From positions 1 to 64,000 of the forward strand of contig CDRNVI010000055.1 in NCBI GenBank assembly GCA_977017575.1: a DNA stretch of 64,000 nt, read 5' to 3'. A program made the position numbers and the translations under genes. This document shows, piece by piece, positions 26,016-35,398 of the stretch (positions are counted from its first letter, which is position 1; every line of letters begins with the position of its first letter). This DNA comes from Paramoeba atlantica. Taxonomy: Eukaryota > Discosea. Under the pieces are notes generated by a model. That model had not been told where the DNA came from. It saw only the letters and a program-made list of their open reading frames with translations, and ran no database searches.

Positions 26016-26198
26016 TCAGTAAAAAGGTAGAATAATTCGTTTTCTTGTCCTGTTCCAATAAACATGCCATGCAGTAAATTCACCCATATTGTCCTCGTTT
26101 GCAATTTTTAAACACTTCAAAATGAGAACTCCTGCATAAGACAAGATACTAATGATGTGATAAAAATGACTTTGCCGCTTAATTATGAAGATCTGCAT
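26016..26198 (-). CDS. Small hypothetical ORF, doubtful
   Basis: 60 codons from an ATG, with a hydrophobic stretch (FYHIISILSYAGVLILKCL). It lies in the 3' to 5' gap between the glycine-rich gene and the presequence protein. It is probably chance coding in AT-rich spacer. Confidence 0.15.
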   Translation of the reverse strand: MQIFIIKRQSHFYHIISILSYAGVLILKCLKIANEDNMGEFTAWHVYWNRTRKRIILPFY

Positions 26199-26338
26199 AA
26201 GGTTAAAAATATGTAGGCAAAGTAATGCTTCGAATCGCTACATGTGTTTTGGTAACAATTCAACCATTCTATCCGAGTCTAGTGGAATGGCTTTGGAGAG
26301 CCAAAAATGTCTTTCGTTGACGGGACGATTTATACTCA

Positions 26339-27921
26339 TTACTTAAAATTCGCAAACCGTCCGCCACCCCCACTAAACCGACCCCCACCTTCGTTGCCCG
26401 GGTCTGCTCTCTGAAACCCCCCACCCCCTCGACCAGCGGGCGGGCCGTAACCTCCACGGCTAAATCCGCCTCCCCCACCGCGGCTGAATCCTCCTCCCCC
26501 TCCTCCACGGTTGAATCCCCCACCCCCCTCACGGTTGAATCCGCCCCCACCCCCCTCACGGTTGAATCCGCCCCCACCCCCCTCACGGTTGAATCCGCCC
26601 CCACCCCCCTCACGGTTGAATCCGCCCCCACCCCCCTCACGGTTAAATCCGCCCCCTCCCCCACCACGGCCATACCCTCCGCCGCCACCACCACCACCAC
26701 GGCTGAATCCTCCACGACCAAATCCCCCAGCCCTGCCGAATCCCCCACGCGAGGGTCCGCCTCGACCTCCTCTGGAAAAGCCATCCGATGGGCCCTCACT
26801 TCGCTTCGCCTCCTTCATCGCTTGCCGGGCCTCACGTAGCTCCCCAACCTGCGTCGCCTTCTGCTTGGCAATCTTAGCCGCCACAGAGGTGGGGACCGCG
26901 TAGTACGCGGTGCCGGTGTTCTCCCCCTCCTCCATTGAGGCCTGCTTGACCACAAACAGCTGTTGCCGGTCTTTTAGAAATTTAAGCAGCCCCCTTTCTC
27001 ACCACACGCCTCCTGGGCCTCCTCGGGCAACGCTGCCATGAGCTTTGGCACCTGCATCGGTGTAATCACACCCTCCTTGACCGGAAAGTGAGACATAATC
27101 TGCATTAAAAGCATCCCATCCGACTTAAACGGGTTGTACGACTTCCCCCCTTCCCCCTCCTGCCCCTCCGTACCCGACGGACCACCTTCCTCCCCCACCG
27201 ATCCCCCACGACCATATCCCGCAGCTCCACCTTGAAACCCTCCCCGAGCAGAGCCTCCCATAAACCCCCCTCGACCACGTCCCATTCCCCCCCCTCCTCG
27301 GTACGGGGGCGAACCGTACCCTTGACCTCGGCTAGTGTTCTCATTATACCCCTCACTCCCCCCACTACCCCCACTCCGATCAAAGGCGCCACTAAAGCCT
27401 CCACGACGCTGGAAGCCCCCCCCTCCCCCTCCCCCTCCCCCTCCCCCTCCCCCTCCCCCTCCCCCTCGGTTGAACGCCTCCCCGAATCGACCCCCTCCCG
27501 CTCCCGCTGCCTCCCCGGGCCGGGCGAAGGCCGCGGCACTGTGGGCGTAGAGTACCGAGGGGAGGGGGGAGGGGCCCGAGGGCAGAGGGGCGAGAGGACC
27601 GGCTCGGGCCCCGCTCGAGGCGTAGCGTAGGGTCAGCCCCCCCGGGAGGGTGGAGCGTGTGGAGAGGACGTTGCTGTTGGTTGTCGTGGTGGTTGGGGGG
27701 GGAGGAGAGCGAGATGTGCCGGAGGGGGGTTGAAGGGAAGGGGGGGTATTTTTAACCCCGGTGTTGCAGGGGGAACAGGGGCATGGGGGGTTGTGTGGTG
27801 GGGGTGGGGGGATGGGGTGATGGAGGGGTTGGGTAGGGGTTGGGGGGGTTGGGGAGGAAGGGGTGGGGTAGGTGCGTGAGGAGAAAGGGGAGAGGAAGCC
27901 AAGATAGGCGGTGCGACGCAT
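26339..27921 (-). CDS. Glycine-rich RGG protein, mitochondrial-type, broken by one frameshift
   Basis: Two frames form one gene. The first (27921 to 26974) has a basic presequence (MRRTAYLGFLSPFSSRTYPT), a Pro-rich stretch, a Gly run with RGG/FNRG units, and a helical block from SDGMLLMQIMSHFPVKEGVI to EEAQEACGEKGG. The helical block continues in the next frame as LLKFLKDRQQLFVVKQASME, then a basic helix and a second Gly-rich tail with a 27-base tandem unit (FNREGGGGG). The shift falls in a run of five C (plus 26990-26994); six would restore the frame. The second frame has no ATG of its own before the join. RGG tails bind RNA. The wH-like block between them recalls kinetoplastid mitochondrial RNA-binding proteins, but this is a guess. 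Very GC-rich compared with neighbours. Confidence 0.6.
26505..26660 (-). repeat. 27-bp tandem repeat encoding FNREGGGGG
   Basis: Five to six near-identical units (plus strand CTCACGGTTGAATCCGCC then a C-rich tail). The repetition is coding and in phase. The low divergence between units indicates recent slippage or gene conversion. Confidence 0.85.
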
Positions 27922-28062
27922 TTAACTCGTGTGGGAGAAAATACTGAAAAAAAAATATTGGTTTAGGTATATGAGTTTGTTTTTAGTTTCATGGATTTTT
28001 GATTTTACAGGTTCAGAATAATGACAAAGAAAAAAGTGATCAAACTATCCGAAGCAAGGCAC

Positions 28063-29202
28063 CTATTCACTAGTGTGAGTGGGCAAGTAATACAAGAACG
28101 TGACGTCCTCGGAACACAACGTGGAGACAACAAGACCCGTATCCCTTGGACAATGAAACAAAGTTCGCTTTACTCGAATATACTTCAGCTTATCTATGGA
28201 GCGTAAAATGTTGGAAAACGTTTTCGTGCATAGTGCATAAGCCAATGTCTCCTCCGCGTTCTCATTTTCCTCATCCACACTTGTATCTCGACGTGTATTA
28301 CGAGGTTCATCACTCTCCACGACGAGGGCCTCCGTATTTTCCTGTAGAAACGCTGCCGTATCGACGACCGGTAAATCCGAGAAGGTACATTGTATTTTAT
28401 GTGTATCCCTGCACACCACAAGCCTCATTTTTGCTCGTGAAAGGGAAGCCTGCCTTGATTTGCTCACGTACAGCATACAATCCTCTGCGATGGCTTGCGG
28501 GGTGGTACCCATGGAGTACCACCTTTGTGTGGCATTGGACTTTGTCGTGTGGCCCACCGCACGGTGGGAGGAGTCAAAGAACCCGTAGAGCGTGGAGGGC
28601 GGAGGGGGGTGTAGCGCGAACACACAGCTGTCCAGCGTGGGCAGCCGTGTGTCCGAGACCTCCCCCTCTGCGAGAACCCGCACCGGGACACTGTGTGTGA
28701 TATCCCCATCAAGGGTGGGCTCACAGTGGGAGGGACCGAGTCCCGAACCCCTGGGGTCCGCGGGGTTGGGGTTAAGACGTCGTGCGGCGCCTCGTTTCAT
28801 GGCCAGCGAGAGGTTCAGTGTGGGCTGGGTGCCATCCTTGGTAAGGCGTAGCGTAACGGGGGTTGAGGTGGGGAGGTGGGAAGAGGGTGAAGAGGTGTCT
28901 TCGGCTTCGCAGCCTTGGCGAAGGGCTAACATCAGGTCCGCAAGGCTGACTTCACAGTAGATGTCATTGTGGAGCTTTGATTTGATGTGAAAGAGCTGAA
29001 AGATGGACGCGGTGGGAATTGAGACCCAGACTTGGGCATTGGGGGAACTTTTTGAGGTGGCTTCGTCTGTGCCAGATCCTTTGACGACGAGTCGAATTCG
29101 TGCAGAGTTTAGACGTAGTATTGCAGTTTTGCTAATCTTTCGTAGCGAATCACATGCTGCATATAATGCGCGAGCGTTGTGAAGTGTTGCCTTAAATTTC
29201 AT
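28063..29202 (-). CDS. HUS1: HUS1, 9-1-1 checkpoint clamp subunit
   Basis: 379 residues starting at MKFKATLHN (ATG 29202); four upstream codons exist but begin at TTG. HUS1 forms the PCNA-like RAD9-RAD1-HUS1 clamp that recruits ATR signalling to damaged DNA in the nucleus. The start MKFKA, the SLRKISKTAILRL.SARIRLVV block, VWVSIPTASIFQLFHIKS and IYCEVSLADLMLALRQ follow HUS1 throughout. The later TPVTLRLTK...PTLNLSLAM matches the family end of the first clamp domain. A second, weaker clamp domain fills the rest. It is longer than the usual 280 residues owing to low-complexity inserts (about 105-118 and 130-160). The middle is GC-rich. Confidence 0.87.
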   Translation of the reverse strand: MKFKATLHNARALYAACDSLRKISKTAILRLNSARIRLVVKGSGTDEATSKSSPNAQVWVSIPTASIFQLFHIKSKLHNDIYCEVSLADLMLALRQGCEAEDTSSPSSHLPTSTPVTLRLTKDGTQPTLNLSLAMKRGAARRLNPNPADPRGSGLGPSHCEPTLDGDITHSVPVRVLAEGEVSDTRLPTLDSCVFALHPPPPSTLYGFFDSSHRAVGHTTKSNATQRWYSMGTTPQAIAEDCMLYVSKSRQASLSRAKMRLVVCRDTHKIQCTFSDLPVVDTAAFLQENTEALVVESDEPRNTRRDTSVDEENENAEETLAYALCTKTFSNILRSIDKLKYIRVKRTLFHCPRDTGLVVSTLCSEDVTFLYYLPTHTSE

Positions 29203-29445
29203 TAGGAAGGGCAATAATTTTCCCCTATTATTGAATTGTAAAGTTGGTGAAACTAGCTAGAGAATCCTTTGTTTTCTGGAAAAGACCGAAAAAAATAGGG
29301 CTTGTATATGAGAGATTGAACATTTTACTTTTTTGATAGGGGAAGTTATACTAAAAAGCGCACAAAACTGTACGCGGCTTGTGAATAAATTGTGTAAACA
29401 TGCAGGCACGCATCTCATACTGAAGCGACCCAAAAGCAGCTTGAC

Positions 29446-30240
29446 CTAAAAATGCATTAAATTTGGTTTCTTTTGGCTTAGATCCTGCGTTACGTGTCGC
29501 GAATATTTAGAAGGATGTATTTGAGTCACTGCGTGTCGGACCTGGGCGTTGACGCTATCCCTAGAATCATAATTTACGTAACAATAAGGATATTCCGTGT
29601 ATCGCTTAGCTTCTGAGGTTGGCTTCCCTACAAGTCTCTGGTACAACTGTGCAAAGAAGTCGAGGTGTGTGTTTTTGTGTTCCTCCAAAGAGAGATATCG
29701 CGTGAAGCGCACCATATTACGACTTTTCCCCTTTCTTCGAACCAATTCGTCAAAACTACGATCTTCGCTAATAACGGTGAACGGTACGCCCTTTGGACAT
29801 ATGGCCCCGAGTTTACCCACACAGAGAGCCAAAGCTGTGTCGGCGGAATTCTTCTGCATAGCCGCAGGCATGTCGAATTCTACATCATGATGGCGCAATA
29901 GGTCGTAAAAACACGTACTACCCACTGTAAAATCGTATAACCTGAGACGTACATTGTTGAAACACCAAATAAATGTCCCAGGTGGAAGAAGGAACGGCAG
30001 CGGATTGTCACCACCACAGAGCTCCTGTGCCGCGTGATCGCATCTTCGAAAGAAATCGGGGACATTGTCAAAGTCAAGAAGCATCACGTGTCTAATACCT
30101 TTGCGAGTTAATGTCAGGGAAACACCTGGGGCGCGGGGAAGGTTGATGCTTCTTACCGTAGATGATGTTGTTGCATGATGTCTCTCGTCGATTTTCATCT
30201 TGTCCTTTTGATTCTTTTCAGAAACGTTTTGTGTACTCAT
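29446..30240 (-). CDS. NYN/PIN-like domain protein, putative ribonuclease
   Basis: 264 residues. A PIN/NYN-type fold is suggested by HVMLLDFDNVPDFF near 50 (first strand with Asp-x-Asp-Asn), KNSADTALALCVGKL near 140 (acidic residue in the central helix), and FTVISEDRSFDELVRR near 162 (strand followed by the DxxF motif). NYN enzymes cut RNA using clustered acidic residues, and all the positions that could serve are present. It resembles PIN-like domains of LIMKAIN-type or SUMO-ligase-associated proteins. The N-terminal 45 residues are charged and disordered. The RNA substrate is unknown. Confidence 0.6.
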   Translation of the reverse strand: MSTQNVSEKNQKDKMKIDERHHATTSSTVRSINLPRAPGVSLTLTRKGIRHVMLLDFDNVPDFFRRCDHAAQELCGGDNPLPFLLPPGTFIWCFNNVRLRLYDFTVGSTCFYDLLRHHDVEFDMPAAMQKNSADTALALCVGKLGAICPKGVPFTVISEDRSFDELVRRKGKSRNMVRFTRYLSLEEHKNTHLDFFAQLYQRLVGKPTSEAKRYTEYPYCYVNYDSRDSVNAQVRHAVTQIHPSKYSRHVTQDLSQKKPNLMHF

Positions 30241-30497
30241 GGTTGATGCAGATAAATTTGTAAAAGTTTAGTATGATGGGCTAAATCTGATCCACTATTC
30301 AGCTTTCGAAGACTCTGTTATCTGAATTTCTACTTTTTTAGTTGAACTTTTGTCACTTACTATATTGCGTTTGCTGCTGGATTTACTACCTACGTAACAC
30401 CACTGTATTAGATTTCGTAAAGCTATTTACAAATTACATTTACATAAAACGTACTACTGGTTTGTACTACAAAAAAGTAGAATATCACCTTTTACTG

Positions 30498-31529
30498 TCA
30501 GTTTGCATGTATCTTTTTATTTGGCCGTATCCGGGTCCCTTTGGATACGCGTAACTGGGAGTGCATCTTCTTTCGTATTCTCGAAAAGGTATCCTGCATG
30601 TGACTAGCGAGTGCTTCCGTTCTCCTTACCGTCAGCTGTTCAGTTAACGGCGCTACATCACCTTCTATGGATAGTTTTTCCACGCAATAGTTTACATTTT
30701 CCTCCGACACAGGAAAGGGGTCACCCAGTGTGACATAAATATCACTGCTGGCCACTTTCCAATCGCCCGGTTTCCATGCCATGTGCGTGTTCACCAACAC
30801 CACCGGAACCAGCCACACCACATCCTGCTCCGTTGTCGCGCTCGCCGACTTCTTTATCGCCAAATCAAAAAACCCCAGCTTAAACGGCAGCAACGGCCCC
30901 TCCTCCCCCACCCGACTCCGTCCCCCTTCCGGAAACACCCCAATCGGGACACGCTCCTCCAACAACTCCCCACAATACCGCATCATCCGGGACACACTCC
31001 CCCGTTTCGTCCCCCAGCCCCCTTTCTCCGCCGTAAAGTGGACCGCAATATCCCCCGCCATCCGCATGCACCACCCCGCGAACGGGATCCGGAACAGCGA
31101 GGCCTTCGCGACCCAGCGGCAGTCCACCCCCCCGCTCTCCCACAGCACCCGGGCCGCGACCCAGGGGTCCGCGTTGGAGGCGTGGTTCACCAAGTAGATC
31201 ACCCGGGCCCTCCTCGGCAGCCGGGGGAAGCAGCGGTCCTCGAGGACGTGGATGCGCCACAGCCACCCGGCGCAGAGCGCGATGAGCAGTTTAACGTTAA
31301 AGAAGCGGAAGATGGCGGAGAGGAGGCGGCGGCGGCGGGGGGTGGGGAGCACGGGGTAGGCCAGGCCGTAGACGGGGAGGGAGACGAGCCAGGCGGCGGC
31401 CCAGATGGTGAGGGTTGCGAGGAGGAGGAGGAGGGAGGCGGCGGTGCGGAGGGCGAGGGAGAGGGGGGAGGGGTTGTCCGCGGCGAGGAGGGCGTGGTAG
31501 AAGGGGGGGGCGGGGGAAGGGGGGGGCAT
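30498..31529 (-). CDS. PlsC-type lysophospholipid acyltransferase
   Basis: 343 residues. It transfers acyl groups to a lysophospholipid such as lysophosphatidic acid, on ER or mitochondrial membrane. N-terminal membrane segments at about 28-48 (LLLLLATLTIWAAAWLVSLPV) and 68-85. The catalytic HX4D motif is NHASNADPW near 115, and the substrate motif FPEGGRSR near 195 replaces the more common EGTRS. VVLVNTHMAWKPGDW comes later. The C-terminus is basic. GC content is very high from about 30880 to 31530, sharply above flanks, giving long false frames on the opposite strand. Head-group specificity cannot be told. Confidence 0.85.
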   Translation of the reverse strand: MPPPSPAPPFYHALLAADNPSPLSLALRTAASLLLLLATLTIWAAAWLVSLPVYGLAYPVLPTPRRRRLLSAIFRFFNVKLLIALCAGWLWRIHVLEDRCFPRLPRRARVIYLVNHASNADPWVAARVLWESGGVDCRWVAKASLFRIPFAGWCMRMAGDIAVHFTAEKGGWGTKRGSVSRMMRYCGELLEERVPIGVFPEGGRSRVGEEGPLLPFKLGFFDLAIKKSASATTEQDVVWLVPVVLVNTHMAWKPGDWKVASSDIYVTLGDPFPVSEENVNYCVEKLSIEGDVAPLTEQLTVRRTEALASHMQDTFSRIRKKMHSQLRVSKGTRIRPNKKIHAN

Positions 31530-31811
31530 GGGAGGGAAGGGGAGGGAAAAGGAAAGGGGAGGGTGGTAAAGGGGGTAAAAAAGGAGGGGGGTGGGGAGGG
31601 GGGTGAGGGTTTAATTTTATAGGGGAGATGGTTTTGAGGAGATGAAAGTGTGGGGGGTAGGGATGAAAAGAATAACAAAAAGTGCACAAATGTTTTGAAA
31701 TGAAAAGGAAAAGGAAATGAAAAAAGAACAAGGGCAGGCTTTCCATGTTATAGATGGTCACAGAAACGATGCTCGTGAACGAAAAAAGATATGTGGACTT
31801 CTGGTTTAGTT

Positions 31812-33869
31812 TCACGACTGAAGCAAGAACGTTTTCTGCATTGATTTGTCGATCTTTTTCTGCGCACGGCGAGCAGATGCTTTACTCTGGCCTCTTCGAT
31901 GACCTTCGCGCGGGTGATCAACAAATTCTTCCGGTTTTGATATCAAAATTTCGTCCGAGGCGTCAACTTCGAGACATTCCTCATCAGGACAATTGCTTTC
32001 TACACTAGTTCTCGACGCTTCGCAAGCAAAAGGATTCTTGCCTTGACCCGAGCATTCCCGTAAGTGCTTTTCATTGACAACATTTTCTTCGCGTTCTAAA
32101 GGTATATCAAGAGAAGTAACAGATGACCACTCATCCGAAGAGTCGCATCCTACCTCCGCATCAACAGATCGGTGTCTTAAAGACTTCTCAGAGGTCGTGC
32201 CCGGAGGTAAGTGCACATATAAAATGCGACCGTTCAGATAGTCTCTAAGAATTAAAAGTGCGGCTCGCGACCTGTTCGGGGTACTCGTTTTTCCCACGTA
32301 ACCACGACATACTGCTAGAGCATCCATAAGGCGTTCGCCTAGAGATAGATTCGGCTCATTCCATTCACTGGTCAAATCCACACCGTACCGACGCTCAAGT
32401 ACATCTTGTGGTACTCGTCCACAGACAACCTCCACAGTAGCTGCGTAGTCTCTCATAGTAGCTACGGGAAGAATTCCGTCACAAGTCATCTCTTCTTCTG
32501 TCTTCCCTACCACGGGAAACACGAGACCAGGACAATCGACAAGCACAAGACGTCTCTCATACTCCAAGTACAATGTTTGTAAGTGTTTCGTTTTGCCAGG
32601 AGTATGACTGACTGTGACGCGCTTTTTCCCTTGTAAGAAATTTAGCACACTACTTTTACCCACATTCGGATAGCCCACAAGACCTACGTGCAGTGCGTTA
32701 GTAAAATTGGATGAACTGCCATCTTTGTTACACGACGTTGACTCAAAGACAGTCTGACCGTCACCATCGTTAGAGCACGACTCCACCTTCCACAATTCAT
32801 AAAATACAAGAAGAGTGTCAACCAAATCTTTCGGAGTGAAGATCCGTGAGGAATTAAATACTGCATGCGCAAGCTGTTCACTGCATGAAATGGCAGGATT
32901 CTCCTCCAAAAACGATTTAGCTCTCGTCGTTCTGTTGTGCTCTGTTACTGTCAAGTTACGGGCTCTGTCAGCTTCATCCACATTGCCCCCTGCAAGCGAT
33001 TGCAAAGAGTGTCGAATAAGGGATAAATCACCTCCGGAAGCCGCCATAGAGTTCACCCAGGGGGGCAGAGTACCGATACTACTCGATTTGTGGTGGCGTC
33101 TTCTAGAACACCGCTTTTCTCCAGTAGAAATGGATGACGTACCGGCCGAGTTCTTATCTGCACTCAACTCTGAAACCTTGTGATTGACTACCAATTCGGG
33201 TTCTACATTTGAAACGCCGTCCTCAATAGCACTGAAAAAAAGAAAAGGAATACCCTCCCGCGTGAAGTATTTCGCCCATTGCTCCCGCTGTTCAGAGGTC
33301 AGCAAATCTGCTTTATTGAGCACCAATACACAGAGCCGGTTACTCTCGACAACATATTTTTCCAAATCCAGACAGCGGAAGCCAAGCGGATTTCGTGCGT
33401 CCACTATTTGCAGTATCAGACTACTGCGCTCCGCAACACGCCAGAGTTGACGCCATACCTCCAAATTCTTTTCATATGGACTCACTACCAAAGGGCGTAG
33501 TTTTTGTTCCATTGAATTCACCTCTCTGCGCCATGTAAGAAAGTAATCTCTTTCTCTCACCTCCAATTCTGCTTTTGTTTCATCGTACCTCCAGGATGGG
33601 CGACGAGGAATAGGTAAATATACGCTATGGGAGTCCGGTACTGTATCATGGTGAGATTCTGTGTGTTCAATCTTAGAGACGTTAACTAATTGAGGATGTC
33701 TGAGTGCAGCAAAGTCCTTTTCATTTTCGGCTGCAGTTTGAAAGAAGTCTTCCAACTGGGTAGCTTGCCAAGCGCTTTTCAATTCTGGAACAGATGTGAC
33801 AGGTAGCTCTGCTTTGCAAAGCGTTTGGGCTCGTGAACGAAAAGGGTGCGGGGTCTTGCTTTTCTTCAT
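31812..33869 (-). CDS. LSG1: LSG1, circularly permuted GTPase of 60S export
   Basis: 685 residues. LSG1 releases the export adaptor NMD3 from cytoplasmic pre-60S ribosomal subunits. The GTPase motifs are in permuted order: G4 VLNKADLL near 195 comes before G1 GYPNVGKSS near 395, then the G2/G3 region with TPGKTKHLQTL and VLVDCPGLVFP. N-terminal residues 30-130 contain PRRPSWRYDETKAELEVRERDYFLTWRR, specific to LSG1 rather than to other YlqF-like GTPases. The C-terminal tail is charged and ends in a basic SKASARRAQKKIDK. A pyrimidine tract (TTGTTTTTCTCTG) abuts the ATG. Confidence 0.92.
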   Translation of the reverse strand: MKKSKTPHPFRSRAQTLCKAELPVTSVPELKSAWQATQLEDFFQTAAENEKDFAALRHPQLVNVSKIEHTESHHDTVPDSHSVYLPIPRRPSWRYDETKAELEVRERDYFLTWRREVNSMEQKLRPLVVSPYEKNLEVWRQLWRVAERSSLILQIVDARNPLGFRCLDLEKYVVESNRLCVLVLNKADLLTSEQREQWAKYFTREGIPFLFFSAIEDGVSNVEPELVVNHKVSELSADKNSAGTSSISTGEKRCSRRRHHKSSSIGTLPPWVNSMAASGGDLSLIRHSLQSLAGGNVDEADRARNLTVTEHNRTTRAKSFLEENPAISCSEQLAHAVFNSSRIFTPKDLVDTLLVFYELWKVESCSNDGDGQTVFESTSCNKDGSSSNFTNALHVGLVGYPNVGKSSVLNFLQGKKRVTVSHTPGKTKHLQTLYLEYERRLVLVDCPGLVFPVVGKTEEEMTCDGILPVATMRDYAATVEVVCGRVPQDVLERRYGVDLTSEWNEPNLSLGERLMDALAVCRGYVGKTSTPNRSRAALLILRDYLNGRILYVHLPPGTTSEKSLRHRSVDAEVGCDSSDEWSSVTSLDIPLEREENVVNEKHLRECSGQGKNPFACEASRTSVESNCPDEECLEVDASDEILISKPEEFVDHPREGHRRGQSKASARRAQKKIDKSMQKTFLLQS

Positions 33870-34140
33870 CAGAGAAAAACAATAATGGTTGAGAGTCTAT
33901 GATTCTTAATGCGTCGAGGTGGGTTAAATCTCTATGTTAAATCATCATTAAACGAAATACGTTATCTTATACATGAAACAAGTACATAGTAGACACAAAT
34001 ACAGTGTAGTTGTACCCTCTTACACCCTCCGTTTCGTTGAGTCTAAAGTTGTGAAGAGAAATGGGAAACTGGAAAAGTTCCGCCGCATACGTGTCATAAA
34101 CATCTAAAGGCATCAAGGAAGATCTGTCAAAACATGAAAT
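33870..34140. other. Intergenic spacer, nothing recognised
   Basis: AT-rich, short, with no reading frame or repeat worth naming. Confidence 0.4.
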
Positions 34141-35211
34141 CTAAAGAGATTGTATCCACTTGTAGAATTCTGAATTCAATTCCGTATTTCCAGTGCAAGG
34201 CGAGTCTGCACTTTTGTTATCCTGGGAACTCGTCAGACCCCAATCAACTTTAGTATTTTCTAGAAAACTAGTACATGACACTAACGCCGTATCCTCCATT
34301 GCCTCGAAGCGTTTCCTTTTCAGACCACACTTTGCTAATATTCTTGCCAACGCATTTTGCCTCCTCTCCTTAATGTGTGAAATATTAGCAATACTCGGCG
34401 TGGAGGCCACACGCGACATCTCGCGCATAATCCTTTCTTTCGCGAACGATGCTCGGGGGCACATGACATCATCCGCTTTATTAAAGGCAATAAAAAGGGA
34501 AACTGGGGCGTTTTTCTGTGCTTGTTGCATCCATCGCGTGACGTCTGATAAGTACGACGCAATTTCAGTCATCCCCTCCGATTCCGCAAGACTCACACCA
34601 TCCAGAACGAACACAACAGCACGAGCACAGGTGCCCTCGTTGCCTCCCGTGATCTCACGCTCCGCGAGATGTCGCATGCGTGGGTGGCCAGGCACATCGA
34701 CAAGTTTGAAATCCTTTATTGAGGATTTGGATAACGGAACAGCTAGGCTCCTTTTTTCCAAAGTGCCTTCATTAGGCTTGTAAGAGGTGTGCGTGGGAAG
34801 GATTTCCAGACCGGCAAGATTTTGGAACAGAGCCGTTTTTCCCGATCCACACGGACCGACAAGGACAAGTTTCGGCTGCCGGACTTGGTAGAGAAAACGA
34901 AGCCAGAGGTAAGGAAATACAAGGAGTAACGATAGGATAAGAATCAATAGGCACCACGTAGAAGTCATTCCATATCGCTGAGAATAGAATTCCAAGGAAT
35001 GGTATTGCATGTCTCCAGATGGATTCCTGACCGTTTCAAATATTTCAGATTTTCCCTTCTGCTCTAGAGTTTGACCAATTGTCACGTTTGGTTCTGCGGC
35101 CAAAACAATGGCTCTCACGATGACGCTGCTGGAAACGTGAGAGTTCGAGTGAATACTTGCCCAGAATACAACAATCAGCGCCGCAATCTGCGTCGTCATT
35201 ATTTGAAACAT
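34141..35211 (-). CDS. SRPRB: SRP receptor beta subunit
   Basis: 356 residues. A membrane-anchored GTPase that docks the SRP receptor alpha subunit at the ER. A signal-like hydrophobic N-terminus (8-20) and a luminal segment precede the anchor at about 80-105 (CLLILILSLLLVFPYLWLRFLY). G domain: P-loop LVGPCGSGKTALFQNL near 118, G3 DVPGHPRMRHL (SR-beta has D-PGH where Ras has DTAG), and G4 NKADD near 245. The gap of about 180 bases to the next gene is unremarkable. The C-terminus lacks a clear SAK motif. The long luminal N-terminal extension is unusual for the family. Confidence 0.88.
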   Translation of the reverse strand: MFQIMTTQIAALIVVFWASIHSNSHVSSSVIVRAIVLAAEPNVTIGQTLEQKGKSEIFETVRNPSGDMQYHSLEFYSQRYGMTSTWCLLILILSLLLVFPYLWLRFLYQVRQPKLVLVGPCGSGKTALFQNLAGLEILPTHTSYKPNEGTLEKRSLAVPLSKSSIKDFKLVDVPGHPRMRHLAEREITGGNEGTCARAVVFVLDGVSLAESEGMTEIASYLSDVTRWMQQAQKNAPVSLFIAFNKADDVMCPRASFAKERIMREMSRVASTPSIANISHIKERRQNALARILAKCGLKRKRFEAMEDTALVSCTSFLENTKVDWGLTSSQDNKSADSPCTGNTELNSEFYKWIQSL

Positions 35212-35398
35212 TCTTACAGGGAGAAATCTTATTTTCTGGTCTCTAAATGTAGTACACGTAGTCTTTAGAATAGAGAAAATGAATTTTTTGAGACTAAAAA
35301 ATAACGAAATGTCAATTATTCTACCGAAGTGAATGTAACATCAACTCCAAGACTTTGTTTTATGACCCGGAAATGTTTCCCAAGGTCTGACGGTGCAC

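Noticed and set aside
26505-26660. CRISPR-like array
   Set aside because: The repeats are contiguous, 27 bases and in phase with a glycine-rich protein, with no spacers; the organism is also eukaryotic.
26511-27630. Proline-rich plus-strand frames
   Set aside because: They are the antisense of the glycine codon runs in the minus-strand glycine-rich gene.
30783-31622. 279-codon plus-strand frame
   Set aside because: Antisense of the GC-rich acyltransferase gene, whose catalytic motifs are clear on the minus strand.
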